NCBI RefSeq assembly: GCF_021390425.1
Contig: NZ_JAJUWY010000007.1
Coordinates: forward strand, 62,001-126,000
Source of the DNA: Lysobacter sp. GX 14042
Lineage (GTDB): Bacteria > Pseudomonadota > Gammaproteobacteria > Xanthomonadales > Xanthomonadaceae
DNA: 64,000 nucleotides
Direction: 5' to 3'
Position 1 is the stretch's first letter. Each line of letters starts with the position of its first letter. The position numbers and the translations under genes were made by a program. Positions 16,633 to 32,627 of the stretch are shown in pieces. The notes below the pieces were generated by a model. That model did not search any database and had not been told where the DNA came from. It was given only the letters and a program-made list of their open reading frames with translations.

Positions 16633-17538
16633 ATGCCGCTCGCCCCGCAGACCCGTGCCGCCTTGACCATGCTGCTGGCCGTGGCGGCCTTCGCGCTGAT
16701 GGATGCCGGGCTCAAGCACCTGGCCGCCAGCTATCCGCCGATGCAGGTGGCGGCGTTGCGAGGTACCGCCTCGCTGCCCTTCATCCTGGCCTGGGTGGCC
16801 GCGAGCGGTGCGCTGCCGTCCCTGTGGCGGGTGCGTTGGGGCCTGCAGGTGTTCCGCGGGCTGGTCTCGGTGGGAATGATCGCCTGCTTCGCCTATGGCC
16901 TGGCGCGCATGCCGATGTCCACGGCCTATACCCTGTTCTTCGTCGCGCCATTGCTGATCACCGCGCTGTCGGTGCCGATCCTGGGCGAGAAGGTCGGTCC
17001 GCGCCGCTGGACTGCGATCGTGGTCGGCATGGTCGGCGTGATCGTGGTCATGCGCCCCACGGGAGAGGGTGCGCTCAGCCTGGCCGCGCTGGCGGTGGTC
17101 ATCGCGGCGATCGGCTATTCGGTCAGCGCGATCACCGTGCGGGTGCTGGCGCGGACCGATTCGACCGCCTCGATGATCGTCTGGCTGCTGTTCTTCCTCG
17201 CGCTGGGCGCCGGGATCCTGGCCTGGCCGGACTGGGTCCCGATCCGCCGCGCCGACCTGTGGGTGATCGTCGGACTGGGGCTCGCCGGCGCCATTGGCCA
17301 GTACGCGCTGACCGAAGCATTCCGGGTCGGCGAGGCCTCGCTGCTGGCGCCCCTGGAATACACCGGGCTGGTCTGGAGCGTGCTGCTGGACCTGATGGTC
17401 TGGGGGGTTCTGCCCGACCCGGCGACCTGGACCGGCGCCGGAATCATCGTCGCCAGCGGCCTGTACCTGCTGCGCCGCGAGCGGATCGTCCATGCCGGTG
17501 ATCCGGACCCGCCACCACCGCCGGGGACGCTGGGCTGA
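16633..17538 (+). CDS. DMT-superfamily (EamA) transporter
   Basis: 301 residues with ten hydrophobic segments arranged as two five-helix EamA repeats (about 8-140 and 150-290), the 'positive' ends facing inward. Motifs such as YTLFFVAPLLITALSVPILGE and ALTEAFRVGEASLLAPLEYT are typical of the RhaT/EamA group, which exports or imports metabolites such as amino acids or nucleosides. The substrate cannot be told. The ATG at 16633 (MPLAPQ) was chosen; the frame upstream overlaps the yajQ promoter region and encodes nothing plausible. Confidence 0.85.
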   Translation: MPLAPQTRAALTMLLAVAAFALMDAGLKHLAASYPPMQVAALRGTASLPFILAWVAASGALPSLWRVRWGLQVFRGLVSVGMIACFAYGLARMPMSTAYTLFFVAPLLITALSVPILGEKVGPRRWTAIVVGMVGVIVVMRPTGEGALSLAALAVVIAAIGYSVSAITVRVLARTDSTASMIVWLLFFLALGAGILAWPDWVPIRRADLWVIVGLGLAGAIGQYALTEAFRVGEASLLAPLEYTGLVWSVLLDLMVWGVLPDPATWTGAGIIVASGLYLLRRERIVHAGDPDPPPPPGTLG

Positions 17539-17577
17539 TTGTTCCCTTGGGGGCGCGCGCCCGGACATACCGATGAA

Positions 17578-17605
17578 CCGGGAACGGGAGTCCTCCCGTT
17601 CCCGG
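17578..17605. terminator. Bidirectional hairpin between the DMT transporter and ompW
   Basis: A 12-bp perfect stem (arms 17578-17589 and 17594-17605, core CCGGGAACGGGA) lies between two convergent genes. Neither side has a long T-run, so termination efficiency is uncertain. Confidence 0.6.
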
Positions 17606-17622
17606 CTACCGCTCTCTACCGC

Positions 17623-18246
17623 TTAGAACCTGGCGCCAACACCCAGGCCGACGATGACCGGGCTGGTGTCGGCCTTGCCGACCTTTTCGCCGTCGAGCGA
17701 CAGGTCCGAATCGCCGTGCAGGTAGCGCACGTCGCCACGGACGAACCAGCGGTCGCTGAGCTTGACGTCGGCGCCGACGGTGGCCATGGCGCCCTTGGCG
17801 GTTTCCACGCCCAGGCGCTGTCCGGCCAGCGGACCGGTCGCCTCGACGGTCTCGCCGTCGTAGTTCATCTCGTAGTAGCCAAGGCCGACGTACGGACGCA
17901 CGGTCTGTTCGCTGGTGCCGAAGTGGTACTGGCCACTGAGCGCGTAGGGCTGCGCGTCGACGCTGCCGGCCTTGCCGTTCGGCCCGTTGACCCGGTGGCC
18001 GAACTTGTCGGTCCCCCAGGCCTCGATGGCGATGTTGTCGGTGGCGTACCAGCTGGCGCTCAGGGTGGCGGCGCCCTCGCCGTCGAGATCGGCCTTGCCG
18101 CCGGCGATGCTGGCATCGCCCGTGGGCTCGCTCAGGGCGTAGCCGCCAACCACGGCAAAGCGGTGGTCGGGGGCCTCCTGGGCCATGGCGGCGGGGACGA
18201 TGGCGATGGCACCCAGCAGGGCAAGAGTGAGGTTGATGCGTTTCAT
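17623..18246 (-). CDS. ompW: OmpW-family outer membrane protein
   Basis: 207 residues. A signal peptide (MKRINLTLALLGAIAIVPAAMA, cut before QEAPDH) precedes alternating amphipathic strands; the chain ends in GVGARF, with the C-terminal Phe required for barrel assembly. The strands with W--TDNIA-E, PYVGLGYYEM and DVRYLHGD match the eight-stranded OmpW barrel. OmpW proteins let small hydrophobic compounds cross the outer membrane. The ATG is preceded by CCGGAGG. A 20-bp palindrome lies 36-56 bp upstream of the start. Confidence 0.85.
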   Translation of the reverse strand: MKRINLTLALLGAIAIVPAAMAQEAPDHRFAVVGGYALSEPTGDASIAGGKADLDGEGAATLSASWYATDNIAIEAWGTDKFGHRVNGPNGKAGSVDAQPYALSGQYHFGTSEQTVRPYVGLGYYEMNYDGETVEATGPLAGQRLGVETAKGAMATVGADVKLSDRWFVRGDVRYLHGDSDLSLDGEKVGKADTSPVIVGLGVGARF

Positions 18247-18282
18247 GGGGGACCTCCGGAGATCGTTGTTTCTACTCGTGGA

Positions 18283-18302
18283 CCGGTCACGGGGGTGACC
18301 GG
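18283..18302. promoter_or_regulatory. Perfect palindrome in the ompW leader
   Basis: CCGGTCAC (18283-18290) and GTGACCGG (18295-18302) with four G between form an 8-bp perfect inverted repeat 37-56 bp upstream of the ompW start. Its size and spacing suit a dimeric regulator's operator or an RNA hairpin in the 5' UTR. The rest of 18303-18471 shows no other gene. Confidence 0.45.
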
Positions 18303-18471
18303 CGCGGCCAACCTATCCGGCGTCGCCTGAACCGCGCTTGCCCGCCCCGTCGCCGGTGGGGGGGGCGGGGTTCACCGATGTTTCCATCGCGTCAACACGC
18401 CCGGATGCATGCTTGGCGCTCCCGCGGGCGGCGGCCCACAATAGGGGCCTCTCGTGCAAGGCAGACCCCAC

Positions 18472-19926
<1,455 letters not shown>

Positions 19927-19955
19927 CCGGCGCGGACCGCAACTGAGGAGGCTGC

Positions 19956-21794
<1,839 letters not shown>

Positions 21795-21807
21795 TCGCGC
21801 AAAAGGA

Positions 21808-21836
21808 GAAGCCCCGGCGGATCAGGCCGGGGCTTC
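21808..21836 (+). terminator. Probable terminator of aceF-lpdA
   Basis: An 11-bp perfect stem (GAAGCCCCGGC at 21808-21818 with GCCGGGGCTTC at 21826-21836), 14 bp behind the lpdA stop. The following sequence lacks a T-run, so it may act weakly or need Rho. Confidence 0.6.
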
Positions 21837-21894
21837 AGGGGCCCGTCGCTGCGCTGGTACCCTGACGAGGAGAGAGAGTGCGGCGGGCAGGACG

Positions 21895-22137
21895 TCAGAC
21901 CGCCGCCGGGAGCGAAGGTTCCACTCCGGTGCCTGCTGTTTTCAGGGATTCAGCCTTGTCGAGGCGTCGCGCCTCGCGGCGCTTCCAGAATTTCTCGTGG
22001 AAGTAGTACGCCACCGTATTGCAGGCCGGTTCGACCAGCGCCAGCGTCCCGCCGACCCAAGGGTTTCCGGTGAGGGCGGTGCCGACGCAGAAGGCGACCG
22101 TGAAGTGCACGGCGGCAAAGCTCGCTGTCTTCACCAT
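21895..22137 (-). CDS. DUF2061 family membrane protein
   Basis: 80 residues. Two hydrophobic segments, FAAVHFTVAFCVGTALTG and VGGTLALVEPACNTVAYYF, are followed by FHEKFWKRREARR; this pattern (helix, short loop with NPWVGG, helix, HE-W motif) is that of DUF2061, small inner membrane proteins of unknown role. The ATG is at 22135-22137, with AGGACACTGAC before it. A good sigma-70 promoter and a Fur-box-like palindrome abutting its -35 lie directly upstream, which suggests expression under iron limitation. The C-terminal ~25 residues are polar and cytoplasmic or disordered. Confidence 0.8.
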   Translation of the reverse strand: MVKTASFAAVHFTVAFCVGTALTGNPWVGGTLALVEPACNTVAYYFHEKFWKRREARRLDKAESLKTAGTGVEPSLPAAV

Positions 22138-22165
22138 GTCAGTGTCCTGTAGGGGTTCGGAAGCC

Positions 22166-22194
22166 AGTATCCGCCCTCCGCACGCTTGCCTCAA
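22166..22194 (-). promoter_or_regulatory. Sigma-70 promoter of the DUF2061 gene
   Basis: On the minus strand, -35 TTGAGG (22189-22194) and -10 GATACT (22166-22171) with an optimal 17-bp spacer. The predicted transcript would start near 22159, about 22 bp before the ATG. A Fur-like palindrome begins two bases upstream of the -35. Confidence 0.65.
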
Positions 22195-22196
22195 GT

Positions 22197-22209
22197 GATA
22201 ATCATTATC
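22197..22209. promoter_or_regulatory. Fur-box-like palindrome
   Basis: GATAATCATTATC is a perfect 6-1-6 inverted repeat equal to one half-unit pair of the Fur consensus (GATAATGATAATCATTATC); with flanks it extends to TGATAATCATTATCA (22196-22210). It stands out as an A/T island in 70% GC DNA. It abuts the -35 of the DUF2061 promoter (2 bp gap), a position where Fur-Fe would block RNA polymerase. The ATP synthase promoter is about 37 bp further on the other side, so an effect there is less likely. Confidence 0.7.
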
Positions 22210-22245
22210 ATTTAGCCACGGTTGAACCTGCCTCCCCGTGTCCGG

Positions 22246-22274
22246 TTGCCGCCGCTGCCGGGGACCTTTATAAT
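22246..22274 (+). promoter_or_regulatory. Sigma-70 promoter of the atp operon
   Basis: -35 TTGCCG (22246-22251) and a consensus -10 TATAAT (22269-22274) with a 17-bp spacer. Transcription would start near 22281, about 53 bp before the atpI GTG. This is the only good match in the interval between the DUF2061 gene and atpI. Confidence 0.7.
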
Positions 22275-22333
22275 TCTGCGGCTTCACCGGGCGAGCACCT
22301 CCTGCGCCCGGCTTCCCAGACGACGAGTCCAGC

Positions 22334-22699
22334 GTGCACGATCCGACGTTCGCAGGCCGCCGGCTGGCGTTGCGCGCGACCGCCTGGCAGGCGGGCGCGA
22401 CGGCGCTGCTGGCCCTTGCATTCATCGCCTTCAGCGTGCCGCAGGCGCTGGGTGCGCTGCTGGGCGGCCTGGCGGTCGCGGCGGGCGGTTGGCTGTCGGG
22501 GCGGGTTTCGCTCGGCGGGGGCGTGGCTCCTGCGGCTGGCGCGCTGGCGCGGCTGCTTGCAGGGGCGATGCTGAAGTGGGTCCTGGTGTTCGGCGTGCTT
22601 GCGCTGGGCATCGGCCTCGGCGGCCTGCCGCCGCTGGGGGTTCTGTCGGGCGTGCTGGTTGCGCTCGTCGTCCAGGTGCTGGCGCTGGCCAGCCGGTAG
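22334..22699 (+). CDS. atpI: ATP synthase subunit I (assembly factor)
   Basis: 121 residues from a GTG start. Four hydrophobic segments (about 18-38, 40-60, 75-95 and 97-118) and the position as first gene of the atp operon identify AtpI. AtpI proteins are poorly conserved in sequence; they help to assemble the c-ring and are not part of the finished enzyme. The protein is rich in Ala, Gly and Leu, with basic residues at the N-terminus (RRLALRATAW). The ribosome binding site is weak, as often for this gene. Confidence 0.8.
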   Translation: MHDPTFAGRRLALRATAWQAGATALLALAFIAFSVPQALGALLGGLAVAAGGWLSGRVSLGGGVAPAAGALARLLAGAMLKWVLVFGVLALGIGLGGLPPLGVLSGVLVALVVQVLALASR

Positions 22700-22722
22700 C
22701 TTTCATGCAGGGATTCAGACAA

Positions 22723-23872
<1,150 letters not shown>

Positions 23873-23959
23873 TCCACGCGTGAGACCCGGCCGGCGGCGG
23901 ATGCCCCGGCCGGCGACCCCGGGCCCATGCCCACCCCACGCGAGAGATAGCGAAAGCCG

Positions 23960-24430
23960 ATGAGCATCAATCTGACCCTAATCGCACAGGCGCTGGCCTT
24001 CGCCGCGCTGATCTGGCTGATCGCCACCTTTATCTGGCCGCCGTTGCTCAATGCCATCGAGGAGCGCCAGAAGAAGATCGCCGAGGGCCTGGCAGCTGCC
24101 GAACGCAGCCAGAAGGACCTCGCGCAGGCGCAGGAGCAGGTCGACGCGGCGATGCGCGACGCGCGCACCAAGGCCAACGAGGTGATCGACCAGGCACACC
24201 AGCGTGCCAGCCAGATCATCGAGCAGGCCCGCAACGAAGCCGTCGCCGAGGCCACCCGGCAGAAGGAACTGGCCCAGGCCGAGATCGACGTCGCCGCCAA
24301 CCGTGCGCGCGAGCAGCTGCGCCAGCAGGTTGCCGTGCTCGCCGTCACCGGTGCCGAGAAGGTCCTGCGTCGCGAGATCGACGCCGGTGCCCACAAGGCG
24401 CTGCTGGACGAGCTGGCAGCCGAGATCTGA
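23960..24430 (+). CDS. atpF: F1Fo ATP synthase subunit b
   Basis: 156 residues, the usual length. One N-terminal membrane helix ([20 protein letters not shown]) continues into a long charged, coiled-coil helix ([20 protein letters not shown] and onward) ending near residue 150. Two copies form the peripheral stalk that holds F1 against rotation. atpH starts 2 bp after the stop. Confidence 0.96.
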   Translation: MSINLTLIAQALAFAALIWLIATFIWPPLLNAIEERQKKIAEGLAAAERSQKDLAQAQEQVDAAMRDARTKANEVIDQAHQRASQIIEQARNEAVAEATRQKELAQAEIDVAANRAREQLRQQVAVLAVTGAEKVLRREIDAGAHKALLDELAAEI

Positions 24431-24432
24431 GC

Positions 24433-24957
24433 ATGAGCGAAGCCCTGACCCTCGCCCGCCCCTACGCCCGCGCCGCCCATGCGGTGGCGCGCGACGCCGG
24501 CCACGCCGAGGCCTGGTCGCAGTCGCTGGCACTGGCCGCCCGCATCGCCGCCGACCCCGGCGTCGCGGTGCTGCTGGGTGACCCGCGGCTGCGTCCCCGG
24601 GACGCCCGTACGCTGCTGGCCGATGGCGCCGACGAGGCGTTCGGCCGCTTCGTCGACGAACTGGCCGACAACGGCCGCCTGGCGCTGCTGCCGGAGATCT
24701 CCGGGCTGTACGAGCAGCTGCGCGCCGACGCCGAGCAGGTGGTCAAGGCGCGCATCACCTCGGCCGCGGCGCTGGCGCCGGCGGAGCTCGAGGGCCTGGT
24801 CGCCGCCCTGCGCCGGCGCTTCGGCCGGGAGGTCGAGGTGGAGACCGCGGTCGACCCCGGGTTGATCGGCGGCGCGGTGATCGACGCCGGCGATACCGTC
24901 ATCGACGGCTCGCTGCGCGGCAAGCTCCAGCGCATGCAGAACGCGCTCGCAAACTGA
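24433..24957 (+). CDS. atpH: F1Fo ATP synthase subunit delta
   Basis: 174 residues. The N-terminal helical bundle begins LTLARPYARAAHAVARDAG, the typical delta/OSCP start, and the C-terminal part contains VDPGLIGGAVIDAGDTVIDGSLRGKLQRM, the conserved delta ending. It links subunit b to the top of the alpha3beta3 head. The start ATG follows the atpF stop by two bases. Confidence 0.96.
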   Translation: MSEALTLARPYARAAHAVARDAGHAEAWSQSLALAARIAADPGVAVLLGDPRLRPRDARTLLADGADEAFGRFVDELADNGRLALLPEISGLYEQLRADAEQVVKARITSAAALAPAELEGLVAALRRRFGREVEVETAVDPGLIGGAVIDAGDTVIDGSLRGKLQRMQNALAN

Positions 24958-25033
24958 TTGGCACTCACCCGGCGGGCCCCGCGCCTGCCGACCGTGATGG
25001 CGGGTCGCGGCCCGCCCTACATTGGAAACGAAC

Positions 25034-26599
<1,566 letters not shown>

Positions 26600-26629
26600 G
26601 CAGCAGCTCGGGTAGACGGGAGGAATAAC

Positions 26630-28922
<2,293 letters not shown>

Positions 28923-28930
28923 TTGACCTT

Positions 28931-28954
28931 CCTTCTCCCGCTCGCGGGAGAAGG
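28931..28954. repeat. REP-like hairpin between atpD and atpC
   Basis: A 10-bp perfect stem (CCTTCTCCCG at 28931-28940 with CGGGAGAAGG at 28945-28954) and a 4-nt loop. It resembles the hairpin at 1243-1267. Inside an operon it may set relative expression or mRNA stability of atpD and atpC. Confidence 0.6.
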
Positions 28955-28974
28955 GGAATTGGACAGGAAAGCAC

Positions 28975-29403
28975 ATGGCCAGCACCACATTCCGTTGCGA
29001 CATCGTCAGTGCCGAGGACGAGATCTTCCGTGGCGACGCCGAAATGCTCGTCGCCACCGGCGAGCTGGGTGAGCTGGGCATCGTCGCCCGCCACGCGCCG
29101 CTGATCACCCGCCTGAAGCCGGGCAAGGTCGTGGTCACCCTGCCGGGTGGCGAGCAGATCGACATCGCCGTCAGCGGCGGCATCCTCGAGGTGCAGCCGC
29201 AGGTGGTGACGGTCCTGGCCGACACCGCGGTGCGCGCCGACGAAATCGACGAGGCCGCGGTCCGCGCCGCCAAGGAAGAGGCCGAGCGCATCCTGGCCGG
29301 GCGTCCGGAGCCGATGGAGGCCGCCGAGGCCCAGGCCCGCATGGCCGAGGTCATGGCCCAGCTGCAGGCACTGGAGCGGCTGCGCCGCAACATGAAGCAC
29401 TGA
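28975..29403 (+). CDS. atpC: F1Fo ATP synthase subunit epsilon
   Basis: 142 residues: an N-terminal beta-sandwich (1-85, with [22 protein letters not shown]) and a C-terminal helical hairpin (about 90-140) that can extend into the head and inhibit hydrolysis. It is the last gene of the operon and is followed by a strong terminator. Confidence 0.96.
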   Translation: MASTTFRCDIVSAEDEIFRGDAEMLVATGELGELGIVARHAPLITRLKPGKVVVTLPGGEQIDIAVSGGILEVQPQVVTVLADTAVRADEIDEAAVRAAKEEAERILAGRPEPMEAAEAQARMAEVMAQLQALERLRRNMKH

Positions 29404-29429
29404 TCGCGGCGCCTCCCGCCGTGGTACCT

Positions 29430-29460
29430 CGACGCCGGCCTTGTGCCGGCGTCGTTGTTT
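29430..29460 (+). terminator. Rho-independent terminator of the atp operon
   Basis: A 10-bp stem CGACGCCGGC (29430-29439) with GCCGGCGTCG (29445-29454), a 5-nt loop and then TTGTTT. It lies 27 bp after atpC. Confidence 0.88.
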
Positions 29461-29541
29461 CCGGCATTCATTCCGGGAGATCGCTTGCACAGGCAGGGCG
29501 TGGCGCCTAGTTTCGCGTTTCCAGGGCTTGGGAGCGGGGCG

Positions 29542-30723
29542 ATGGGCAGGTGCGCGACAGTGGCGGTGGCAGCCGTGGTGCTGGCGATGCTGGTGCCGGT
29601 GGCGGCGGCACGGTCCCCGGCCGGGACGCAGCATAGGCTGGAAGGCGAACGGCCGCGGGCGCGCGAGGCCGGGATCGTGATCGGCAGCCTGCCCACCGGC
29701 CCGCTCAATGCCTTGGTCGACGTGCGCGGCGTGGCCGTCGGCCACACCACGGTCATCGACGGTGGCGACATCCGCACCGGCGTCACCGCGATCCTCCCGC
29801 ACGGCGGCGACCCGTACCGCGAGCGCGTGCCGGCGGCGATCCACGTCGGCAACGGCTACGGCAAGCTGCTCGGCGTCACCCAGGTACGTGAACTGGGCGA
29901 ACTGGAAACACCGGTCCTGCTCACCGGCACCCTCAGCGTCTGGCGCGCCGCCGATGCGCTGGTGGACTGGATGCTGGCGCGGCCCGGCATGGAACAGGTG
30001 CGCTCGCTCAACCCGGTGGTGGGCGAGACCAACGACGGCTATCTCAGCGACATCCGCGCCCGGCCGATCACTCCGGCGCATGTGGTCGCCGCGCTGGAGG
30101 GTGCCAGCACCTCGAACGTGGACGAAGGCGCGATCGGAGCCGGGACCGGCACCGTCGCGTTCGGCTGGAAGGGCGGCATCGGCACCAGCTCGAGGGTGGT
30201 CCCGGGCGGCCACACCGTCGGGGTGCTGGTGCAGAGCAACTTCGGTGGCGAGCTGGTGGTCGGCGGACGCCCCGCGCGTGGACTGCTGCCGGATCCGGCC
30301 ACCTGCGACGCCGGCGGCTGCCCCCCGCACGCGGGCGACGGCAGCATCATGATCGTGGTCGCCACCGACGCGCCGCTCGATGCCCGGGGGCTGGAAAGGC
30401 TCGCCTCACGTGCGCTGGTCGGCCTGGGACGCACCGGCTCCACGATGTCCAACGGCTCCGGCGATTACGTCATCGCCTTCAGTACCGCCGAATCTGCCCG
30501 GCTGCCGCTGGACCGGGAGCGCCACGCGCTGGAGCGGCTGTCCAACGGGGCGATGAGCCCGCTGTTCCAGGCCGTCGCCGAAGCCACCGAGGAGGCGATC
30601 CTCAACTCCATGTTCCGCGCCCGCACCGTCCACGGCCACCGCGGCACCGTGCACGCCCTGCCACTGGAGCCACTGCTGGCCGCGCGGCTCAGCGCCGGTA
30701 GACCCAGTGCCGGGAAACCATGA
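29542..30723 (+). CDS. P1-family (DmpA-type) aminopeptidase, exported
   Basis: 393 residues from the ATG at 29542, where a clear signal peptide begins (GRCATVAVAAVVLAMLVPVAAA) with GGAGCGGGG before it. The DmpA-type family is self-cleaving: here GDGSIMIVVATDAPL gives the cleavage between Gly267 and Ser268, Ser268 becoming the N-terminal nucleophile of the beta chain. The alpha part shows NALVDVRGVAVGHTT and NVDEGAIGAGTGTVAFGWKGG. Members cleave N-terminal D- or L-amino acids or beta-amino acids from peptides. The 3' end overlaps the convergent GtrA gene by 35 bp. Confidence 0.88.
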   Translation: MGRCATVAVAAVVLAMLVPVAAARSPAGTQHRLEGERPRAREAGIVIGSLPTGPLNALVDVRGVAVGHTTVIDGGDIRTGVTAILPHGGDPYRERVPAAIHVGNGYGKLLGVTQVRELGELETPVLLTGTLSVWRAADALVDWMLARPGMEQVRSLNPVVGETNDGYLSDIRARPITPAHVVAALEGASTSNVDEGAIGAGTGTVAFGWKGGIGTSSRVVPGGHTVGVLVQSNFGGELVVGGRPARGLLPDPATCDAGGCPPHAGDGSIMIVVATDAPLDARGLERLASRALVGLGRTGSTMSNGSGDYVIAFSTAESARLPLDRERHALERLSNGAMSPLFQAVAEATEEAILNSMFRARTVHGHRGTVHALPLEPLLAARLSAGRPSAGKP

Positions 30724-31072
30724 AGCCGAGCAGCCCCAGCGCGACCTCGACCAGCGGCTTGGCCAGCCATGCCCACTTCAGCCCCAGGTAGTCGTCGACG
30801 TTGCCGACCAGCCACGTGCTCAGGAGTGTGGTCGCCAGCCACAGCAGCGCGAAGCGCACGAACTGCACCCGGCCCAGCGCGGTGTCCTCACCGGCGAAGG
30901 TCACCCGGCCGTTGAGCCAGAAGCCGATCAGCGCGCCGCACACCCGCCCGGCCACGTTGGCCTGGCGGACCGGAATGCCGACGTGGCTGAGCGTGACCAT
31001 CACCGCCCAGTCCAGCAGCCACTGGATGCCGCCGAACAACAGGTAGTGGCGGCCCTGGCGACCGAGGCTCAC
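30689..31072 (-). CDS. GtrA-family membrane protein
   Basis: 127 residues with four hydrophobic helices and the GtrA motifs HYLLFGGIQWLLDW, FWLNGRVTFAG and a C-terminal FMVSRHWVYRR. GtrA-like proteins are flippase-like partners in transfer of lipid-linked sugars for surface glycans. No glycosyltransferase gene is beside it. It is convergent with the P1 peptidase and overlaps its last 35 bases. Confidence 0.85.
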   Translation of the reverse strand: MSLGRQGRHYLLFGGIQWLLDWAVMVTLSHVGIPVRQANVAGRVCGALIGFWLNGRVTFAGEDTALGRVQFVRFALLWLATTLLSTWLVGNVDDYLGLKWAWLAKPLVEVALGLLGFMVSRHWVYRR

Positions 31073-31207
31073 TGCGTGCCTCCCGCCAGGGGCGGCAGGC
31101 GATCACACGGCGCGGAGCGGGCATTGGGCAGGGTGGACGGCACCGGCGCATCCTAGCAGGGGCGCAGCCGGTAGAATCCACCTCCCGTCCTGCTGTTCGC
31201 CAACGCC

Positions 31208-32575
31208 ATGTCGCTGCCACTGCACGTTGTCATCCTCGCCGCCGGCGAGGGCAAGCGGATGAAGTCCGCCCTGCCCAAGGTCCTGCAGAAGGTGGCCGGC
31301 AAGCCGATGCTTGGCCACGTGGTCGATGCCGCGCGCGAGCTGCAGCCGGGTGCCATCCACATCGTCTACGGCCATGGCGGGGATGCCGTGCGCGAGGCGT
31401 TTGCCGACCAGCCGGACCTGCAGTGGGCCGAGCAGCGCGAGCGCCTGGGTACCGGCCACGCGGTGCGGCAGGCGATGCGCCAGGTGCCGCAGGACGCGCG
31501 GGTGCTGGTGCTGTACGGCGACGTGCCGCTGATCCGGGCCGATACCCTGCGCCGGATGCTCGACGTGCCGGGCCGGCTGACCGTTCTGGTCGCCGACCTG
31601 GACGACCCTGCCGGATACGGCCGGGTCCTGCGCAATGCCGAAGGCAATGTCGCCCGGATCATCGAGGAAAAGGACGCCAGCGACGAGCAGAAGTCCATCA
31701 ACACCGTCAACACCGGCATCCTGGTCGCCGACAGCGAGCCGCTGCGCCGCTGGCTGGACCACCTGGGCAACGACAATGCACAGGGCGAGTACTACCTGAC
31801 CGACGTGTTCGCGGCCGCCGCGGACGAGTTCAATGCCGCCGAGATGGTCCACATCGACGATCCGGTGGAAACCGAGGGCGCCAACGATCCCTGGCAACTG
31901 GCCCAGCTCGAGCGCGAATGCCAGCGCCGCCTCGCGCGCCGCCTGTGCCTGGCCGGCGCGCGGCTGGCCGATCCGGCGCGGCTGGACGTGCGCGGCGAGG
32001 TCCGCGTCACCGGTGGCGATGTCGAGATCGACGTCGACGTGGTGCTCGAAGGCCACGTGGAGCTGGCCGAGGGCGTGCGGATCGGCCCGTTCTGCCGGCT
32101 ACGCAACGTGAAGCTGGGCGCGGGCACCGAGGTCCGTGCGCACTGCGACCTGGACGGGGTGGTGGTGGAGGGCGCGGCGACCGTGGGCCCATTCGCCCGC
32201 CTGCGCCCGGGCACCGTGCTGGCCGACGGCGCCCACGTCGGCAACTTCGTCGAGACCAAGAACACCACCCTGGGCGTGGCCAGCAAGGCCAACCACCTGA
32301 CCTACCTGGGCGATGCGGTGGTCGGTGCCAAGGTCAACATCGGCGCCGGCACCATCACCTGCAACTACGACGGGGTGAACAAGTCGCGCACCACGATCGA
32401 GGATGGCGCCTTCATCGGCTCCAACTCCTCGCTGGTGGCGCCGTTGACCATCGGCAAGGACGCGACGGTGGCCGCCGGCTCGGTGGTGACCCGCCCGGCG
32501 CCCGCGGGCCAGCTCACCGTCGCCCGCTCGCGCCAGAGCGTCGTCGAGGGTTGGACGCGCCCGCGCAAAAAGTAG
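31208..32575 (+). CDS. glmU: Bifunctional UDP-GlcNAc pyrophosphorylase / glucosamine-1-phosphate acetyltransferase
   Basis: 455 residues. The uridyltransferase domain (1-230) begins with [18 protein letters not shown]; the acetyltransferase domain (250-455) is a left-handed beta helix of hexapeptide repeats with [20 protein letters not shown], whose His is the acetyl-transfer base. It makes UDP-GlcNAc, the entry point to peptidoglycan and lipid A. glmS, the enzyme one step before its substrate mutase, lies about 10 kb downstream, separated by the sigma-54 exporter operon. Confidence 0.97.
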   Translation: MSLPLHVVILAAGEGKRMKSALPKVLQKVAGKPMLGHVVDAARELQPGAIHIVYGHGGDAVREAFADQPDLQWAEQRERLGTGHAVRQAMRQVPQDARVLVLYGDVPLIRADTLRRMLDVPGRLTVLVADLDDPAGYGRVLRNAEGNVARIIEEKDASDEQKSINTVNTGILVADSEPLRRWLDHLGNDNAQGEYYLTDVFAAAADEFNAAEMVHIDDPVETEGANDPWQLAQLERECQRRLARRLCLAGARLADPARLDVRGEVRVTGGDVEIDVDVVLEGHVELAEGVRIGPFCRLRNVKLGAGTEVRAHCDLDGVVVEGAATVGPFARLRPGTVLADGAHVGNFVETKNTTLGVASKANHLTYLGDAVVGAKVNIGAGTITCNYDGVNKSRTTIEDGAFIGSNSSLVAPLTIGKDATVAAGSVVTRPAPAGQLTVARSRQSVVEGWTRPRKK

Positions 32576-32627
32576 GGCACAATAGCCACAGGCGTATTGC
32601 ACCGGATGTCCGGACCCCGACCCGCCC

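Noticed and set aside
22197-22274. Fur control of the atp operon
   Set aside because: The palindrome lies about 72-84 bp before the predicted atp start, whereas it abuts the -35 of the opposite gene; the latter is the more economical target.
25022-25033. TTG start four codons before the chosen atpA start
   Set aside because: Adds METN to a start that is otherwise exact for the family; no better ribosome binding site.
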